From: CAMDPA01 sp965223035
GTDB lineage: Bacteria > Pseudomonadota > Alphaproteobacteria > Rhizobiales > Hyphomicrobiaceae
Assembly: GCA_965223035.1 (NCBI GenBank)
Contig: OZ244980.1
Location: 4,216,001-4,280,000, forward strand
DNA: 64,000 nt
Direction of reading: 5' to 3'
A program made the translations under genes and the position numbers. This document shows, one piece after another, positions 25,755 to 35,639 of the stretch. Every line of letters starts with the position of its first letter. The first letter of the stretch is position 1. The notes beneath the pieces were generated by a model. It was not told the DNA's origin. It made no database searches and saw only the letters and a list, made by a program, of their open reading frames with translations.

Positions 25755-27128
25755 CTATGCTTTATCGCCGGTCGCCAAATGGCGTTCACATTCGGGATCG
25801 CTCATGATCAGATGTCGCCGTTGAGGCAGCAATTCTGTTTCTATCGTTTCATGAAATATCCCGCCTGCCTGCTCGGACTCAATTGGGGCCAACGCCTCAC
25901 CGTCAAGCACGGCCGAAAATGCAACGAGACGTTTGTAGATCGATAACAACTCGACGATGACCGTCCACGAATTCACTAAGAATTGAAATGAATTCTCAAC
26001 GCGATTAAACGCCCGAATGATCTGCTGCATCACCCCGAGCGTAATGGTGCCTGCGACGATCGTCGGAGCGAGGGCAACGTAGGGCACCAAGACCCCGATT
26101 TGAAGATAAGCGTAACGGACGATGTTAAAATACATGTAGTTTACGTACAGCGTGAAATAATTTCGCCTCACGTCCAGGAACAAGTCACGCACTGTTGGAG
26201 CCGTCGCTCGGTCTCGATTGTCCTCCCCGAGTACCAACTCCTTGCGATATGCGGCCTCCACTCGTTGATTGCGAAATTCCAGACCAGGCAACCTGACCCC
26301 GACCACTGATAGCAGCACGGTGCCGCCGATTGACCACAACAACGCAACGAATACCAGACCTTGGGACACCTCCCCAATCAATGGAAACGCCGTAATGTGA
26401 GAAGATAGTCCCCAAAGAATTGGCAAAAACGCCGAAAGGGTCATGATTGCCTCGACGAATTTGACGCCCAAACTCTCCGCGATCGCCGCGAAGCGCTTGG
26501 TATCCTCTTGAACCCGTTGCGACGCGCCTTCTATGTGTCGTAGGCGCTGCCAATTGGCCATGTAATAGTCGTTCATGGCGGTTCGCCAACGAAACACATA
26601 GTGACTGACTAAGAAGCTGCTCAAAACTGAAATAGTAACTGCGGCGAGAGCGATTGCGGCGAAGCTGACCAAATGTCCGTAAAATTCGCCTAGTGAAGTA
26701 TTTCCAGGATTGGTCAATGCATTTTGTACGGTGTCGTAGAATCGACCGAACCAGCGATTGATCATCACGTCCAATTCGACCTGAACCCAAGTAATGAATA
26801 TGACCGTCGATGATCCGATGACCGACCATAACCCCCAGCGATGGGGCGACAACCACACCCACGCACCGGCAAATAGCAGAAACGATAAAATCATATATTG
26901 GTAGAACCAGATCGCCGTCTTCCACCCGGGCCCCATTAATGAATGCGCTGCGACTTCTTTCCCTAAATTGTGCTCCGCGCCGCTCGTAACCAGCATCGAG
27001 AGCCGGTTGAAACTTAGAACATCGGCCAGGTGGTTGAGGCCTGCATGCCAGGCGCCGATACACACGATGGCCCAAACCATCGCGCTTGTGAAAAACAGCC
27101 TTGGTCTTGGAAAGAATGTATGAAACAT
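25755..27128 (-). CDS. sbmA: SbmA/BacA-family peptide transporter
   Basis: This 457-residue inner-membrane protein has about 7-8 helices. It matches the SbmA/BacA family, which imports antimicrobial peptides and modified peptides using the proton gradient and in rhizobia is needed for chronic host infection. Characteristic segments are VQVELDVMINRWFGRFYD, FRWRTAMNDYYMANWQRLRHIEGASQRVQEDT, YMYFNIVRYAYLQIGVLVPY and AGTITLGVMQQIIRAF followed by NSWTVIVELLSIYKRL. It has no ATPase domain. It is slightly longer than the E. coli protein (about 406), with the extra length mainly at the ends. The ribosome-binding site is weak. Confidence 0.92.
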   Translation of the reverse strand: MFHTFFPRPRLFFTSAMVWAIVCIGAWHAGLNHLADVLSFNRLSMLVTSGAEHNLGKEVAAHSLMGPGWKTAIWFYQYMILSFLLFAGAWVWLSPHRWGLWSVIGSSTVIFITWVQVELDVMINRWFGRFYDTVQNALTNPGNTSLGEFYGHLVSFAAIALAAVTISVLSSFLVSHYVFRWRTAMNDYYMANWQRLRHIEGASQRVQEDTKRFAAIAESLGVKFVEAIMTLSAFLPILWGLSSHITAFPLIGEVSQGLVFVALLWSIGGTVLLSVVGVRLPGLEFRNQRVEAAYRKELVLGEDNRDRATAPTVRDLFLDVRRNYFTLYVNYMYFNIVRYAYLQIGVLVPYVALAPTIVAGTITLGVMQQIIRAFNRVENSFQFLVNSWTVIVELLSIYKRLVAFSAVLDGEALAPIESEQAGGIFHETIETELLPQRRHLIMSDPECERHLATGDKA

Positions 27129-27874
27129 TGCGACCCCGGCGATGGGTTCCGATCACGGCTTATTTCGTCCTGACCGAGTTCGCGCTTGCCTACCGCACCG
27201 GTTGATCGCAAGCGCGGTCGTGCTCCATTGAGACTGGAGCGTTGGTCTGACGAGTCCCGATCTTCGATCGGCGAGATGCCGCAAGGATAGACTGCGCTTC
27301 GCCTCGACATCGACATCAACCACTGCCGCAAACCACATTACCGGAATGTGACAGGTGCATTAACTTATCGTCATGCGCCGTTATCGCGCGGACACCCCGA
27401 CAAAAAACGTCCATCTGCCAGAGGCCGGCCTCTGTCTCGATCCCGGTGTCATCCGCAGCAAAACAGCGCGAATCCTTTGCGAATTTTATGATCGAGCACG
27501 GCACCATGGCTCGTTCACTTGCGCTCACGATTGACCAAGACGGTAACAAGCCGAGCTGCCAACTTCGGCCGAATCACAATGGGACAAGAGTCGGCAGCCG
27601 GTCAGTCGCGAACGTTTCGAGGCATTTCCGCTTGGTCAAAGCAGATTTAAAATATGTTGATGGGATCTGCGTTGCCGCCGCGTGGCTATCAGCTGAACCT
27701 CACCGGCTCACTCCCGACCGCAGTCGGCCTGGCAGTCCTCGAATTTGCATGCAGGTTAAAGCGGGCCCGCTGCGCGAATTGAGCCGACGCTGCAACACGG
27801 AACTTTAAGCCGACCGTGTTCGGCTGGTCTCATGCAGATCACGTGCCGCAGCGAGGCTATTTCGTGGCTGTGGC
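27129..27874. other. Long gap between sbmA and the DUF389 gene
   Basis: About 750 bases. Both genes are on the minus strand, so this is the upstream region of sbmA and the downstream region of the DUF389 gene. A plus-strand frame (27446-27808) is open but shows no recognisable protein features. No repeat A or B copy was found here. Confidence 0.4.
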
Positions 27875-29002
27875 TCAGCGCGGAGGTTCATCCAATTGCT
27901 GGCGCCGACCGGCGGAAAAATGCCGGATTGGCACGGCAATAAGGTCCACCTCAACATATACCGGTCGGCGTAACAGTCGCGAGAGCTTGCGTTGGAAACG
28001 ATCTACTTTGGTTCCCATGTCGCTCGCCGCCTCTTGATTTGCGAGCAAATCAATGTTGAACCGGACCGCCGCCCCCTCTAGACTCACGCGCACTGATTCG
28101 ACCCGCGAGCCGGCGTTGTGCAGAGACGGAAAACCCGCTTTCTGCGATGCAGCAAGATGGAGAATTTGGCTCTTGAGGTGGAGTTTGTAGAGGGAAACGC
28201 CTAGCGGGTGAAGGATTCCCACCGAAACAAGGGCAACTGCTGAAAGCCCCAGCACCGCTCCTCTCCATTGGCCATAACCATGGGCGGCAAAAACGATGCC
28301 CGCGGTCAATACGATGCCTGCCAAATTCGTAACGAAGAGCAGCGCGGCACCAAGCGAGATGTGCTTGTTTCCGGAATAGGACCCTACTTCTGAAAGTGAA
28401 TACCCGAATCCATCGGTATCATAGAGGCTTTCGGCCAAGCCAATGCCGCACACAGCAAGCGGAGGCAAAAGCGCCACCGCAATGGCCACACCGGCGATGG
28501 CGTTCATAATATGCCGTCGCGTATAAGCGAAGGCCGCGGCGCCGCCGGCGCAAACCGCCACCCCAAGATCCAACATTGTCGGATGGGTTCTGCCCAGAAT
28601 TTCCGACCCGGCGATGCGCAAACCGAAGAGCTGTGTCGTTACGAATGCGAACCCAACAACGAGAATGATGCTGGAAACAAGCATCAACAACGATCGATTG
28701 ATCAACTGCCAATCGACGACCACGATTCCATAGGATAGGGTAATGGTTGGGTACATCAGTGGTGCGATAATCATTGCACCAATGATGGTTGGCGCACTAT
28801 TGGACAACAAGCCCAGGGTGACTATTGCGGCGGCAAAGATCAGCATCAAATAAAACCCGAACGCCGGAAGCGCCGATTGATGCATCAACGCTCGCAGATA
28901 TTCCTCGGGCTCGGGTTTCTCGATTAAGGGCGTCCAATTTCCTGTCAGACGCTGCCACAATGATGGTCTGCCGGCGCCGCTATTGCTGGAGTTCTGGCTC
29001 AT
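27875..29002 (-). CDS. DUF389 integral membrane protein
   Basis: This 375-residue protein has an N-terminal block of about six membrane helices, including APTIIGAMIIAPLMYPTITL, AFAYTRRHIMNAIAGVAIAV and ALLPPLAVCGIGLAESLYD, diagnostic of the DUF389 family (TIGR00341-like). A soluble C-terminal domain follows (about 285-360). GAGGTT lies upstream of the ATG. DUF389 proteins are widespread but uncharacterised. Two near-identical 17-base units lie just upstream. Confidence 0.9.
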   Translation of the reverse strand: MSQNSSNSGAGRPSLWQRLTGNWTPLIEKPEPEEYLRALMHQSALPAFGFYLMLIFAAAIVTLGLLSNSAPTIIGAMIIAPLMYPTITLSYGIVVVDWQLINRSLLMLVSSIILVVGFAFVTTQLFGLRIAGSEILGRTHPTMLDLGVAVCAGGAAAFAYTRRHIMNAIAGVAIAVALLPPLAVCGIGLAESLYDTDGFGYSLSEVGSYSGNKHISLGAALLFVTNLAGIVLTAGIVFAAHGYGQWRGAVLGLSAVALVSVGILHPLGVSLYKLHLKSQILHLAASQKAGFPSLHNAGSRVESVRVSLEGAAVRFNIDLLANQEAASDMGTKVDRFQRKLSRLLRRPVYVEVDLIAVPIRHFSAGRRQQLDEPPR

Positions 29003-29029
29003 TCGAATGGGAACCTCATGGCGGACATG

Positions 29030-29063
29030 TGATCGCCCATGGCACCTGATCGCCCATAGTACC
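29030..29063 (+). repeat. Tandem 17-base repeat, two copies
   Basis: Two head-to-tail units, TGATCGCCCATGGCACC and TGATCGCCCATAGTACC (15 of 17 identical), begin 28 bases upstream of the DUF389 start codon on the opposite reading direction. Confidence 0.7.
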
Positions 29064-29272
29064 TATGAAAACGCCGTCGCCCAATGGGCCGGTCGCTGCA
29101 AACCAGCCGATCATCAGCCATCTCAACAAAATCGGGTCTGAGGCGGCAGGGTTTTGGCCGCCACAGCTATGGCCGTCTCAACTGCCGGCGGCATTTCGAC
29201 ATTACCCACCGTACACAGCGCGTGCTACCCGCGTCCATCTAGCGGCCTTGGTCCCAGATCCCCATGCCGACA

Positions 29273-29788
29273 CTAATACCTCGGCTCGAACGCTTCCCGC
29301 GCCCAGCAAGGACCTTGATCCATCTCGTAGCCCGCCCAACAGCCACCATCAGCCGCATCAATGAAAAGCGAGTTTTCTCCCGCCTTCGCTGGAAGCTTGC
29401 CAGAAATCATTTTCACCTTGAAAGAGAGATTGCCGCCCTCCAGGTTCGGATCTGTGAGTTCCATGACAGCGACTGTGACAGGTGCCTTCGGGTTGAAAAC
29501 TGAAAGCGTTGCGTTCGGGGGATCCTTCTTGAAGCTATTCGTACCTTTGGACCAATTTGCGATGAAGGCTCTGGTCGGCAGGTGGCCGGCTACTCGTTTT
29601 GGCCTATCTGAAAAGAAAATCGTGACGGGAGCCACGTTCTGAAGAGTCAGGGTACCATCTGCAAAGGTCATGGCCTGTGCACTCTGCACAAACAAGAATC
29701 GAGCCGGCTTTTCCGCGGCAAATGCAGTAGCTGAAAGCGAGAGTACGGACCAGAATGCCGCAAACATTCCGAGGACACATTGTTTCAC
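29273..29788 (-). CDS. Secreted hypothetical protein
   Basis: This 171-residue protein has a signal peptide (about 1-24, VLGMFAAFWSVLSLSATAFA cleaved before AEK) and a beta-rich mature domain. Pieces such as LTLQNVAPVTIFFSDRPKRVAGH, FIANWSKG and PPNATLSVF recall a family of short periplasmic proteins in alphaproteobacteria and Legionella-like bacteria, to my knowledge without a known role. A WAGYEMDQGPCW segment gives two C-terminal cysteines. The start is a GTG with AGGAG about 9 bases upstream. Confidence 0.75.
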   Translation of the reverse strand: MKQCVLGMFAAFWSVLSLSATAFAAEKPARFLFVQSAQAMTFADGTLTLQNVAPVTIFFSDRPKRVAGHLPTRAFIANWSKGTNSFKKDPPNATLSVFNPKAPVTVAVMELTDPNLEGGNLSFKVKMISGKLPAKAGENSLFIDAADGGCWAGYEMDQGPCWAREAFEPRY

Positions 29789-30670
29789 TGTTCCTACTCC
29801 TCATTTGATCTACTACAACAATACACACAGGTTCGCTCAAATGAGCAAACCCGACGGACGAATAGTGATTGTTAATAGGTTGTCATAGGATACACAATCG
29901 AATTGCGCAACCTAAATCAATTGCCGCGCCCCGGACTCAACACACATCTATACTCTAATGTTTTTCGCAGCCATCATCGCTAGCCAGTCGTTTTTGTTCA
30001 TGAAGCCGGTAGGCTTGATGAAGGCGCGCGCTCGCTGGATTCGATTCCCATCGTGGTGGGCTCGATTTTCGCAACGCAAAGATTGCATGCCACCTTCAAA
30101 GATCACAGCAGCGAGATCAACTCGCCTGTCGTCACCGGCAGACGTCGGATTGATGTGCATTGCGTTGCTAATCCCGCCAGCCCCTGCGCGCTTGGCGCCA
30201 AAAGTCGATTTGGTGCCGCACCCTGTTGACCGATCCATTTCCGCCCGGCGGCTGGTCATGGCAACTGAGCGACCGCCCCGACGGCAGGCTCAAGCCCCAT
30301 ATTGGCGCACGCGACAAACCGCACCAGCCGAAGCGATCCGCTCAGCTTCGCCGCGTCTTTGCTGATCGCCATCGACGCTCACCTCGGACCTTGGCATTGC
30401 CTCGCCGCGCAGGCTCCGCCCGATACAAGACTTGGCTTTCACTTCCCCGATGCTGTATAGGATCGCTCGTTGCGCTGCTGGCGTGGATGCTGAAGCTATG
30501 CCGCTTGCCTGGACGACCCACGTGGTCACATAAAGCGGCCGCCGTCGGAGTGCTCAAATGCGGATCGCCGATGCGCAGATTTGGCCTTCAGCTCTGCATT
30601 CTGCCATGATGGCGGAACTGGGGTGGCAGAACCGGGAAGAGCATTTGGATTAAGACGAGAGGCTCAGACC
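29789..30670. other. Long gap without a supportable gene
   Basis: About 880 bases. Frames on both strands are open for up to about 135 codons (for example 29958-30365 plus) but show no recognisable family, signal peptide or ribosome-binding site. The final bases hold AGAGG for the next gene. It may be eroded coding DNA, which I cannot prove. Confidence 0.4.
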
Positions 30671-30949
30671 ATGACCAGTAGCCACGATCCGCATTCGCAG
30701 CGCCTTGCCGATTTGGGAGCGCGCATCGAGCAAATGATGAAGGGATTGAAAGGCGACGACCTGATGCATTCAACGGAACGCCAACGGGCCGCCGATCTGA
30801 AGGTCGAGCACGCCCGCTTAGTGGCGCTCGCCAAAGCCAAGCGGGAAGGATCTCCCAACCCGGAACGAGACGCCGTCCTGGCGGCCGAGGTCGAGGCGTT
30901 ACATGTCGATATCGAAAAATGGATTGCGGGCATCGACAAACAAGCGTGA
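30671..30949 (+). CDS. Small helical protein, unknown function
   Basis: This 92-residue protein is very rich in charged and Ala/Leu residues, with predicted long helices (LADLGARIEQMMKGL, then RQRAADLKVEHARLVALAKAK, then AAEVEALHVDIEKWI). It is probably a soluble coiled-coil or helical bundle. AGAGG lies 8 bases before the ATG at 30671. No family was recognised. Confidence 0.6.
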   Translation: MTSSHDPHSQRLADLGARIEQMMKGLKGDDLMHSTERQRAADLKVEHARLVALAKAKREGSPNPERDAVLAAEVEALHVDIEKWIAGIDKQA

Positions 30950-31250
30950 GCAGAGCGCCCCGGAGCCCCCACGCGCCCCGACATCAAGGCCAGGTCACGG
31001 ATGCGCTGCGGCGAATTGAGGCTCAATGCGCGACCAAAAACCACCGACGACGACGGTCTCAATTTGAAGCCATCCCATGCTGGGACACTCCGGCATCGGG
31101 CCGATGCTGTGTTATGAAACCCATGATCAAGCCGAGTGCCACCGGCTTATCTCCAAACCTTGCTTGGCCATACCCTACCCATGGTCTCGCACGATCGTGA
31201 GAACTTGACGCAGAACACATTGAAAGCGGAACTGCTTTCGCTGATTGCTT
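30950..31250. other. Gap without a supportable gene
   Basis: About 300 bases between the helical protein gene and the octamer repeat upstream of the acyl-CoA ligase gene. Nothing was recognised. Confidence 0.35.
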
Positions 31251-31282
31251 ATTGAGTTATTGAGTTATTGAGTTATTGAGTT
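31251..31282 (+). repeat. Perfect tandem octamer (ATTGAGTT) x4
   Basis: Four exact head-to-tail copies of ATTGAGTT, ending 41 bases before the acyl-CoA ligase start codon. The unit length is not a multiple of 3 and the location is in the promoter or leader region, so copy-number change could alter promoter spacing or the leader. Confidence 0.85.
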
Positions 31283-31323
31283 AAGCCACCTTAAACCGCC
31301 GAAGCGTTGGTGAGGATATTGAG

Positions 31324-32910
31324 ATGTCTGTTGTTGGCCCGACGTTGGAAGCGCCGATCGATGTTACCGATATCTTGGCTGTCGGGCTTGAGCGAAATCC
31401 CGATGCGATCGCCCTGGCTTCAACCGAGATGCGCTGGAATTGGCGTGCGCTCGACGCGGCAACCGACAGACTGGCGGGCCATCTCGTGGCCCTCGGACTT
31501 CAAGCCGGCGATCGCGTGGCCACGTTGATGCCGAATCGGACCGCCTTGTTGATAATCTATATTTCTTGTTTCAAGGCCGGCTTGGTCGTCACCCCTCTCA
31601 ACTATCGCTACACCGCGCGGGAAATTGACTATGCGCTTGAGGTTAGCGGAGCCGCTCTCCTGTTCGCCCATGGTGAGCGAAAGGCTGACTTGGACGCCAG
31701 TCAACGCCGGCACCAACTGGCCTTCGGGCTGGTGTCCTACGGCAGCGCGCCCGCATCGCAATTGCGCTATGAGGACATGATGGGGACCGCATCGCCATCA
31801 AACTCGTTCCCGGCTATCCAACCCCAACATCCTGCCGCGATTTTTTTTACATCCGGAAGCACCGGTCGTCCAAAAGGCGTTATACATACGTTCGAAACTT
31901 TGGGTTGGATGTTTGCAAGCTGCGGCGCCGCCTTTGAGATGACGGCTCAAGATGTAGTCTTACCCGGGTCGTCCATGTCGCACCTTGGTAGCTTCATGTG
32001 GGCGCTCACCGGCCTTGCCTTCGGATTGAAGGTCGTCGTCCCGAAAAATTTCGATGCCGACGAAATCCTGCCGCTGTTGCGCACGGAAAAGCCAACTGTG
32101 CTTTGCATGATCCCAGCAAATCTCTTACAACTGGTTCGCGATCGACACGCCACCAAAGCAGATTTTGCCTCAGTTCGTGTCTGCCGATGCGGTTCCGATA
32201 GAGTGCCTATGGAATTGGAGCAAGAGTTCGAGCAGCTGACTGGCTTCGCGTTGGATGAGGGATATGGCATGTCTGAGGTCGGTTTAGCCACGCTCAATCC
32301 ACCTTCCGGTCCCATTAAGCTGGGCTCGATCGGTCGCCCCAATCCAGGTTTCGAATTATCCTTGCGCGATGAAAGCGGACAGGAAGTGGCCTGCCATGCG
32401 CCCGGCAATCTCTTCATGAAGACGCCGTCCTTGACCGTCGGCTACTGGCAAAATCCTAATGAAACCTCGAAAGCCATTCACGATGGTTGGATCGATAGTG
32501 GGGATGTGCTGAAGGTAGATGAGGACGGCTATTTTTGGTTTTGCGCGCGAAAGAAGCAGATCATCGTGCACGATGGTTCAAATATCTATCCCAAAGAGGT
32601 CGAAAACGCGCTGCTTGAGCACCCCGCGATTAAGAGCGCTGCCGTCATCGGTGTGCATGACCTGCTGCACGGAGAAATTGTGCGAGCTTACGTTGTCCCG
32701 CGCGCCGACAGCAAAAGTCCGACCGCCGGGGAGCTGATCGCCTTTGCCCGTGAGCGGATTGGCTATAAGGCACCGGAGGAGCTTGAGTTTCTTGAGGAGA
32801 TGCCGCTCAATCCGACCGGCAAGATCGATCGCAATGCCCTCAAGGCTAGGGCGTCCGCGAACCACGCGATATCCGAAGTCTCCCGCTCGCCCAGACCATC
32901 GGGCCTATGA
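31324..32910 (+). CDS. AMP-dependent acyl-CoA synthetase/ligase
   Basis: This 528-residue ANL-superfamily enzyme activates a carboxylic acid as acyl-AMP and then forms the CoA thioester. The core motifs are visible: the P-loop FFTSGSTGRPKG (about 178-189), GYGMSE (about 317-322), the DGWIDSGD segment (about 391-398), and NPTGKIDRNAL near the C-terminus with the catalytic Lys. GAGGA lies about 7 bases before the ATG. It stands alone with no beta-oxidation neighbours, so the substrate is open; fatty or aromatic acids are both possible. It is convergent with the proton ATPase gene, and a repeat A copy sits at the shared 3' end. Confidence 0.9.
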   Translation: MSVVGPTLEAPIDVTDILAVGLERNPDAIALASTEMRWNWRALDAATDRLAGHLVALGLQAGDRVATLMPNRTALLIIYISCFKAGLVVTPLNYRYTAREIDYALEVSGAALLFAHGERKADLDASQRRHQLAFGLVSYGSAPASQLRYEDMMGTASPSNSFPAIQPQHPAAIFFTSGSTGRPKGVIHTFETLGWMFASCGAAFEMTAQDVVLPGSSMSHLGSFMWALTGLAFGLKVVVPKNFDADEILPLLRTEKPTVLCMIPANLLQLVRDRHATKADFASVRVCRCGSDRVPMELEQEFEQLTGFALDEGYGMSEVGLATLNPPSGPIKLGSIGRPNPGFELSLRDESGQEVACHAPGNLFMKTPSLTVGYWQNPNETSKAIHDGWIDSGDVLKVDEDGYFWFCARKKQIIVHDGSNIYPKEVENALLEHPAIKSAAVIGVHDLLHGEIVRAYVVPRADSKSPTAGELIAFARERIGYKAPEELEFLEEMPLNPTGKIDRNALKARASANHAISEVSRSPRPSGL

Positions 32911-32955
32911 TTGGAACCGCAAAGCCGGTTCCCATTTAAGACACGATGATCTAAG
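32908..32955 (-). repeat. Family A hairpin repeat, copy A4 (inverted, diverged)
   Basis: On the minus strand it reads TAGATCATCGTGTCTTAAAT, then GGGAACCGGCTTTGCGGTTCC. The left outer sequence is lost. It spans the convergent gap between the ligase stop (32910) and the ATPase stop (32951) exactly. Confidence 0.75.
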
Positions 32956-35476
32956 CATGGCCCAGCCGGCGGTTAATGGCCAGCTTAACCACATCAAGAA
33001 CCACCAGCCAAACCAACAAATAGACCCAGACCAAACCGATGACCGTCCAAGGGATGGCATCAACGAACCAGCCGAACCCACACATCATAACTGCGATCAC
33101 CTGGGTTCCGACCAGCGCTATAAAAAGAGAACCGGCTGGCCACGGACGGGAAAAAAACCATCGCCGCGACCGCACGACGAACAACAACAGATGTCCTCCG
33201 GCGACCAATTGCAGAAACACCGCGGTCTGGATTTGGCTCTGATTCAATGTGATCCAGGACTGCCAAGCGGGATTGCTCAACCATTCCAAACCGATCAGCA
33301 AAAGGCCGAGACTTTGCACGGCCGAAAATATCCCTAACAGACTTGAACTGAACAATAATCGCTTCATGACCCACCGCACGGGCTGCTTCGGTAGCACGGT
33401 GTTATCGTAGGCGATGGTCATGATCGGCACATCATCCATCAGGGCCAACAGGATGATCATAACTGGAGTCAAAGGCGAAAAACCAAAAAAAATGGTACCG
33501 AGAACAACCACGAGCATGATGTCCAAGGTCATTGCCACGCGGTAAACGATATAGTTGATGATCCGTTCAAAAATCCTCCGTGCCTCATCGATCGCATCGA
33601 TAATCGTTGATAGGCCCGGGGCGGTGAGGATCAAATCGGCCGCAGCGCGAGCGGCATCCGTCGCCCCGCTGACCGCAACGCCGCAATTGGCCTGCTTCAG
33701 GGCCGGAGCATCATTCACCCCGTCGCCTGTCATTGCCACAATATGTCCACGATTTTGCAGCGCTTTGACAATTCCATACTTGTGCTCGGGAAACACACGC
33801 CCAAATCCGTCAGCGCGTTCAACACACGCGGCAACTCTTTCCGGCAAATGGTCCATGTCCATGCCTTCAGTGAATAAATCGGCCGCCGCATGCAATTGGG
33901 TGCCCATTCCCAGCTGCTGGGAAATCTCGCGACCAATGGCGACATCGTCGCCGGTAACCATTTTGACCTGGAGGCCGTGCTCCTTGGCCCGTTCAATGGT
34001 CTGCTTGGAATCGGGCCGAGGTGGGTCCTGCAATGGCAAGATTCCAAGAAAGCTCCAGCTCTGACCGCCATTCGACGATTCTGCTACCGCGAGAGCGCGC
34101 TCACCCTTGGCTGCGAGTGCAAACACCGTATCCTGCGCCTTGGTCTTAGAAGCACTATCAAGGCGACATAAGCCGATGATGACCTGTGGGGCGCCTTTGG
34201 AGTAAAATCGCACGTTGCCTTGAGCATCTCTGGTTTGGGCCTCGGTACGTTTGCTGACCGGATCGAACGGTACGAACCTCATTTGGGTAAACGCGTCGAG
34301 CAATTCCGGCCGGTCGAGACCGGCAATCACCGCCAAGTCGATGGCATCGTCGCCATCCCTTTGCGAAGCCAGCGCGCCGGCGAGAACGACAGATTGCGAA
34401 TCTGCGTTGCCGAATGGAATCGGCTGAGTGAGCTTCAATTGGTTTTGCGTGAGCGTGCCAGTTTTATCCGAGCACAGAACGTCGACGCCGGCCAGCTCCT
34501 CAATGGCTTCCAGCCGGGAAACGATCGCCTTCTTTCTGGATAGGGCCAGCGCACCAAGGGCATTGGTCACCGTCATCACCGTCGGCATGGCCACGGGAAT
34601 GGAGGCAATCAGCAGCACCAGCACCATGCGCAGAATGTCGGCGAGTTCGGACCATCGCCATTGGTGGTTGACCACGATTTGTCGATAGATCTCGACGCCG
34701 ACCAATAGTAAGGCCAGCGCTATGGATAAAACGATGAGAAAGTCACCGATGTGGGCAACGGCTTTTTGCGAGTGTGAGACGTCGCCTCCGGCTGCCGCCA
34801 CCAAACTGGCTGTGCGACCGAAATAGGTATTGTCGCCGGTGCCGATCACCAGCGCGGTCATTTCTCCCTGCTTTGCAATACTGCCGGAATAACCGCTATC
34901 ACCGACTTTTTTTACAACCGGAAGCGACTCGCCGGTCAGGGCGGCCTGATCAATGCTGATGTACTCCCCGTCGATAAAGCGAACATCGGCAGGCACGATC
35001 TCCCCAAGCCTAATACGAACGACGTCTCCTGGAACGATTTCCCCTGCATCGATGGCGAAAAACCGTCCGTCCCGCAAAACCCGCGCCCGTGGCGCCATGC
35101 CCGCCTTCAAAGCGGCGAGCGCATTCGCCGCCTTCCGCTCCTGCCAGAAACCAGAAACGGCGTTGTAAATCAGTAGCACCATAATAATGGCGAAATCGGT
35201 CCAATGACCGATGATCGCCGAAAGTACGGCGGCGGCTTCGATCATGAAGGGGATAGGACCCCGAAAGTAGCGCAGAAATTTTTCGACGTTGCTGGGCTGA
35301 TAATCTTCCAGCTCGTTACGTCCGTACCGGGACAGCCTTTCCCGCGCCTGCGTGCTCGTCAGGCCGTTCGCCGAGGCGCCCAGCTGTATAAACACCTCCT
35401 CAAGGCGCATTTTTTCCAAGCCGCTGGCGTCGTCCCCACGAATTCGCCCTTTGACGTCCTTAGGCTTGCTTTTCAT
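32951..35476 (-). CDS. P-type proton-translocating ATPase (type IIIA)
   Basis: This 841-residue P-type ATPase is of the plasma-membrane H+-ATPase kind. It has an N-terminal cation-ATPase region, the actuator motif TGES (about 185), the phosphorylation motif DKTGTLT (about 340), MTGDGVNDAP (about 600) and about 10 membrane helices. The PVAMPTVMTVTNALGA segment of helix 4 matches the proton-pump group rather than the calcium or heavy-metal pumps. It would expel protons at the cost of ATP. Such pumps are scattered in bacteria and archaea, so horizontal acquisition is possible. The nearby cyo oxidase also acts on the proton gradient, but there is no shared operon. Confidence 0.9.
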   Translation of the reverse strand: MKSKPKDVKGRIRGDDASGLEKMRLEEVFIQLGASANGLTSTQARERLSRYGRNELEDYQPSNVEKFLRYFRGPIPFMIEAAAVLSAIIGHWTDFAIIMVLLIYNAVSGFWQERKAANALAALKAGMAPRARVLRDGRFFAIDAGEIVPGDVVRIRLGEIVPADVRFIDGEYISIDQAALTGESLPVVKKVGDSGYSGSIAKQGEMTALVIGTGDNTYFGRTASLVAAAGGDVSHSQKAVAHIGDFLIVLSIALALLLVGVEIYRQIVVNHQWRWSELADILRMVLVLLIASIPVAMPTVMTVTNALGALALSRKKAIVSRLEAIEELAGVDVLCSDKTGTLTQNQLKLTQPIPFGNADSQSVVLAGALASQRDGDDAIDLAVIAGLDRPELLDAFTQMRFVPFDPVSKRTEAQTRDAQGNVRFYSKGAPQVIIGLCRLDSASKTKAQDTVFALAAKGERALAVAESSNGGQSWSFLGILPLQDPPRPDSKQTIERAKEHGLQVKMVTGDDVAIGREISQQLGMGTQLHAAADLFTEGMDMDHLPERVAACVERADGFGRVFPEHKYGIVKALQNRGHIVAMTGDGVNDAPALKQANCGVAVSGATDAARAAADLILTAPGLSTIIDAIDEARRIFERIINYIVYRVAMTLDIMLVVVLGTIFFGFSPLTPVMIILLALMDDVPIMTIAYDNTVLPKQPVRWVMKRLLFSSSLLGIFSAVQSLGLLLIGLEWLSNPAWQSWITLNQSQIQTAVFLQLVAGGHLLLFVVRSRRWFFSRPWPAGSLFIALVGTQVIAVMMCGFGWFVDAIPWTVIGLVWVYLLVWLVVLDVVKLAINRRLGHA

Positions 35477-35556
35477 CGTGCTGACCTGTCCTCGAGACTG
35501 CAGTGATCAGTTGCCACTCTAGCCCGTTTGCGAACGACGCAACGCTGTGCCGTGCC

Positions 35557-35619
35557 TAGCGCAACCTGCCTTAAATCGGAACCGGCTTTGCGGTTCCGAT
35601 TTAAGGCGCGATGATCTAG
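35557..35619 (+). repeat. Dispersed hairpin repeat family A, copy A5
   Basis: CAACCTGCC, arm CTTAAATCGGAACCG, loop GCTTTG, complementary arm CGGTTCCGATTTAAG, then GCGCGATGATCTAG. It is essentially identical in its core to A1 and A2. It lies upstream of the ATPase gene. Confidence 0.85.
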
Positions 35620-35639
35620 TCTCACGCGCGCTATGGGGC

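Noticed and set aside
26185..27156. Minus-strand 323-codon frame overlapping sbmA
   Set aside because: Out-of-frame shadow on the same strand as sbmA; no plausible hydrophobicity or domain.
30030..30060. Sequence GGATTCGATTCCCATCG resembling a tRNA T arm
   Set aside because: No matching acceptor, D or anticodon arms can be built around it.
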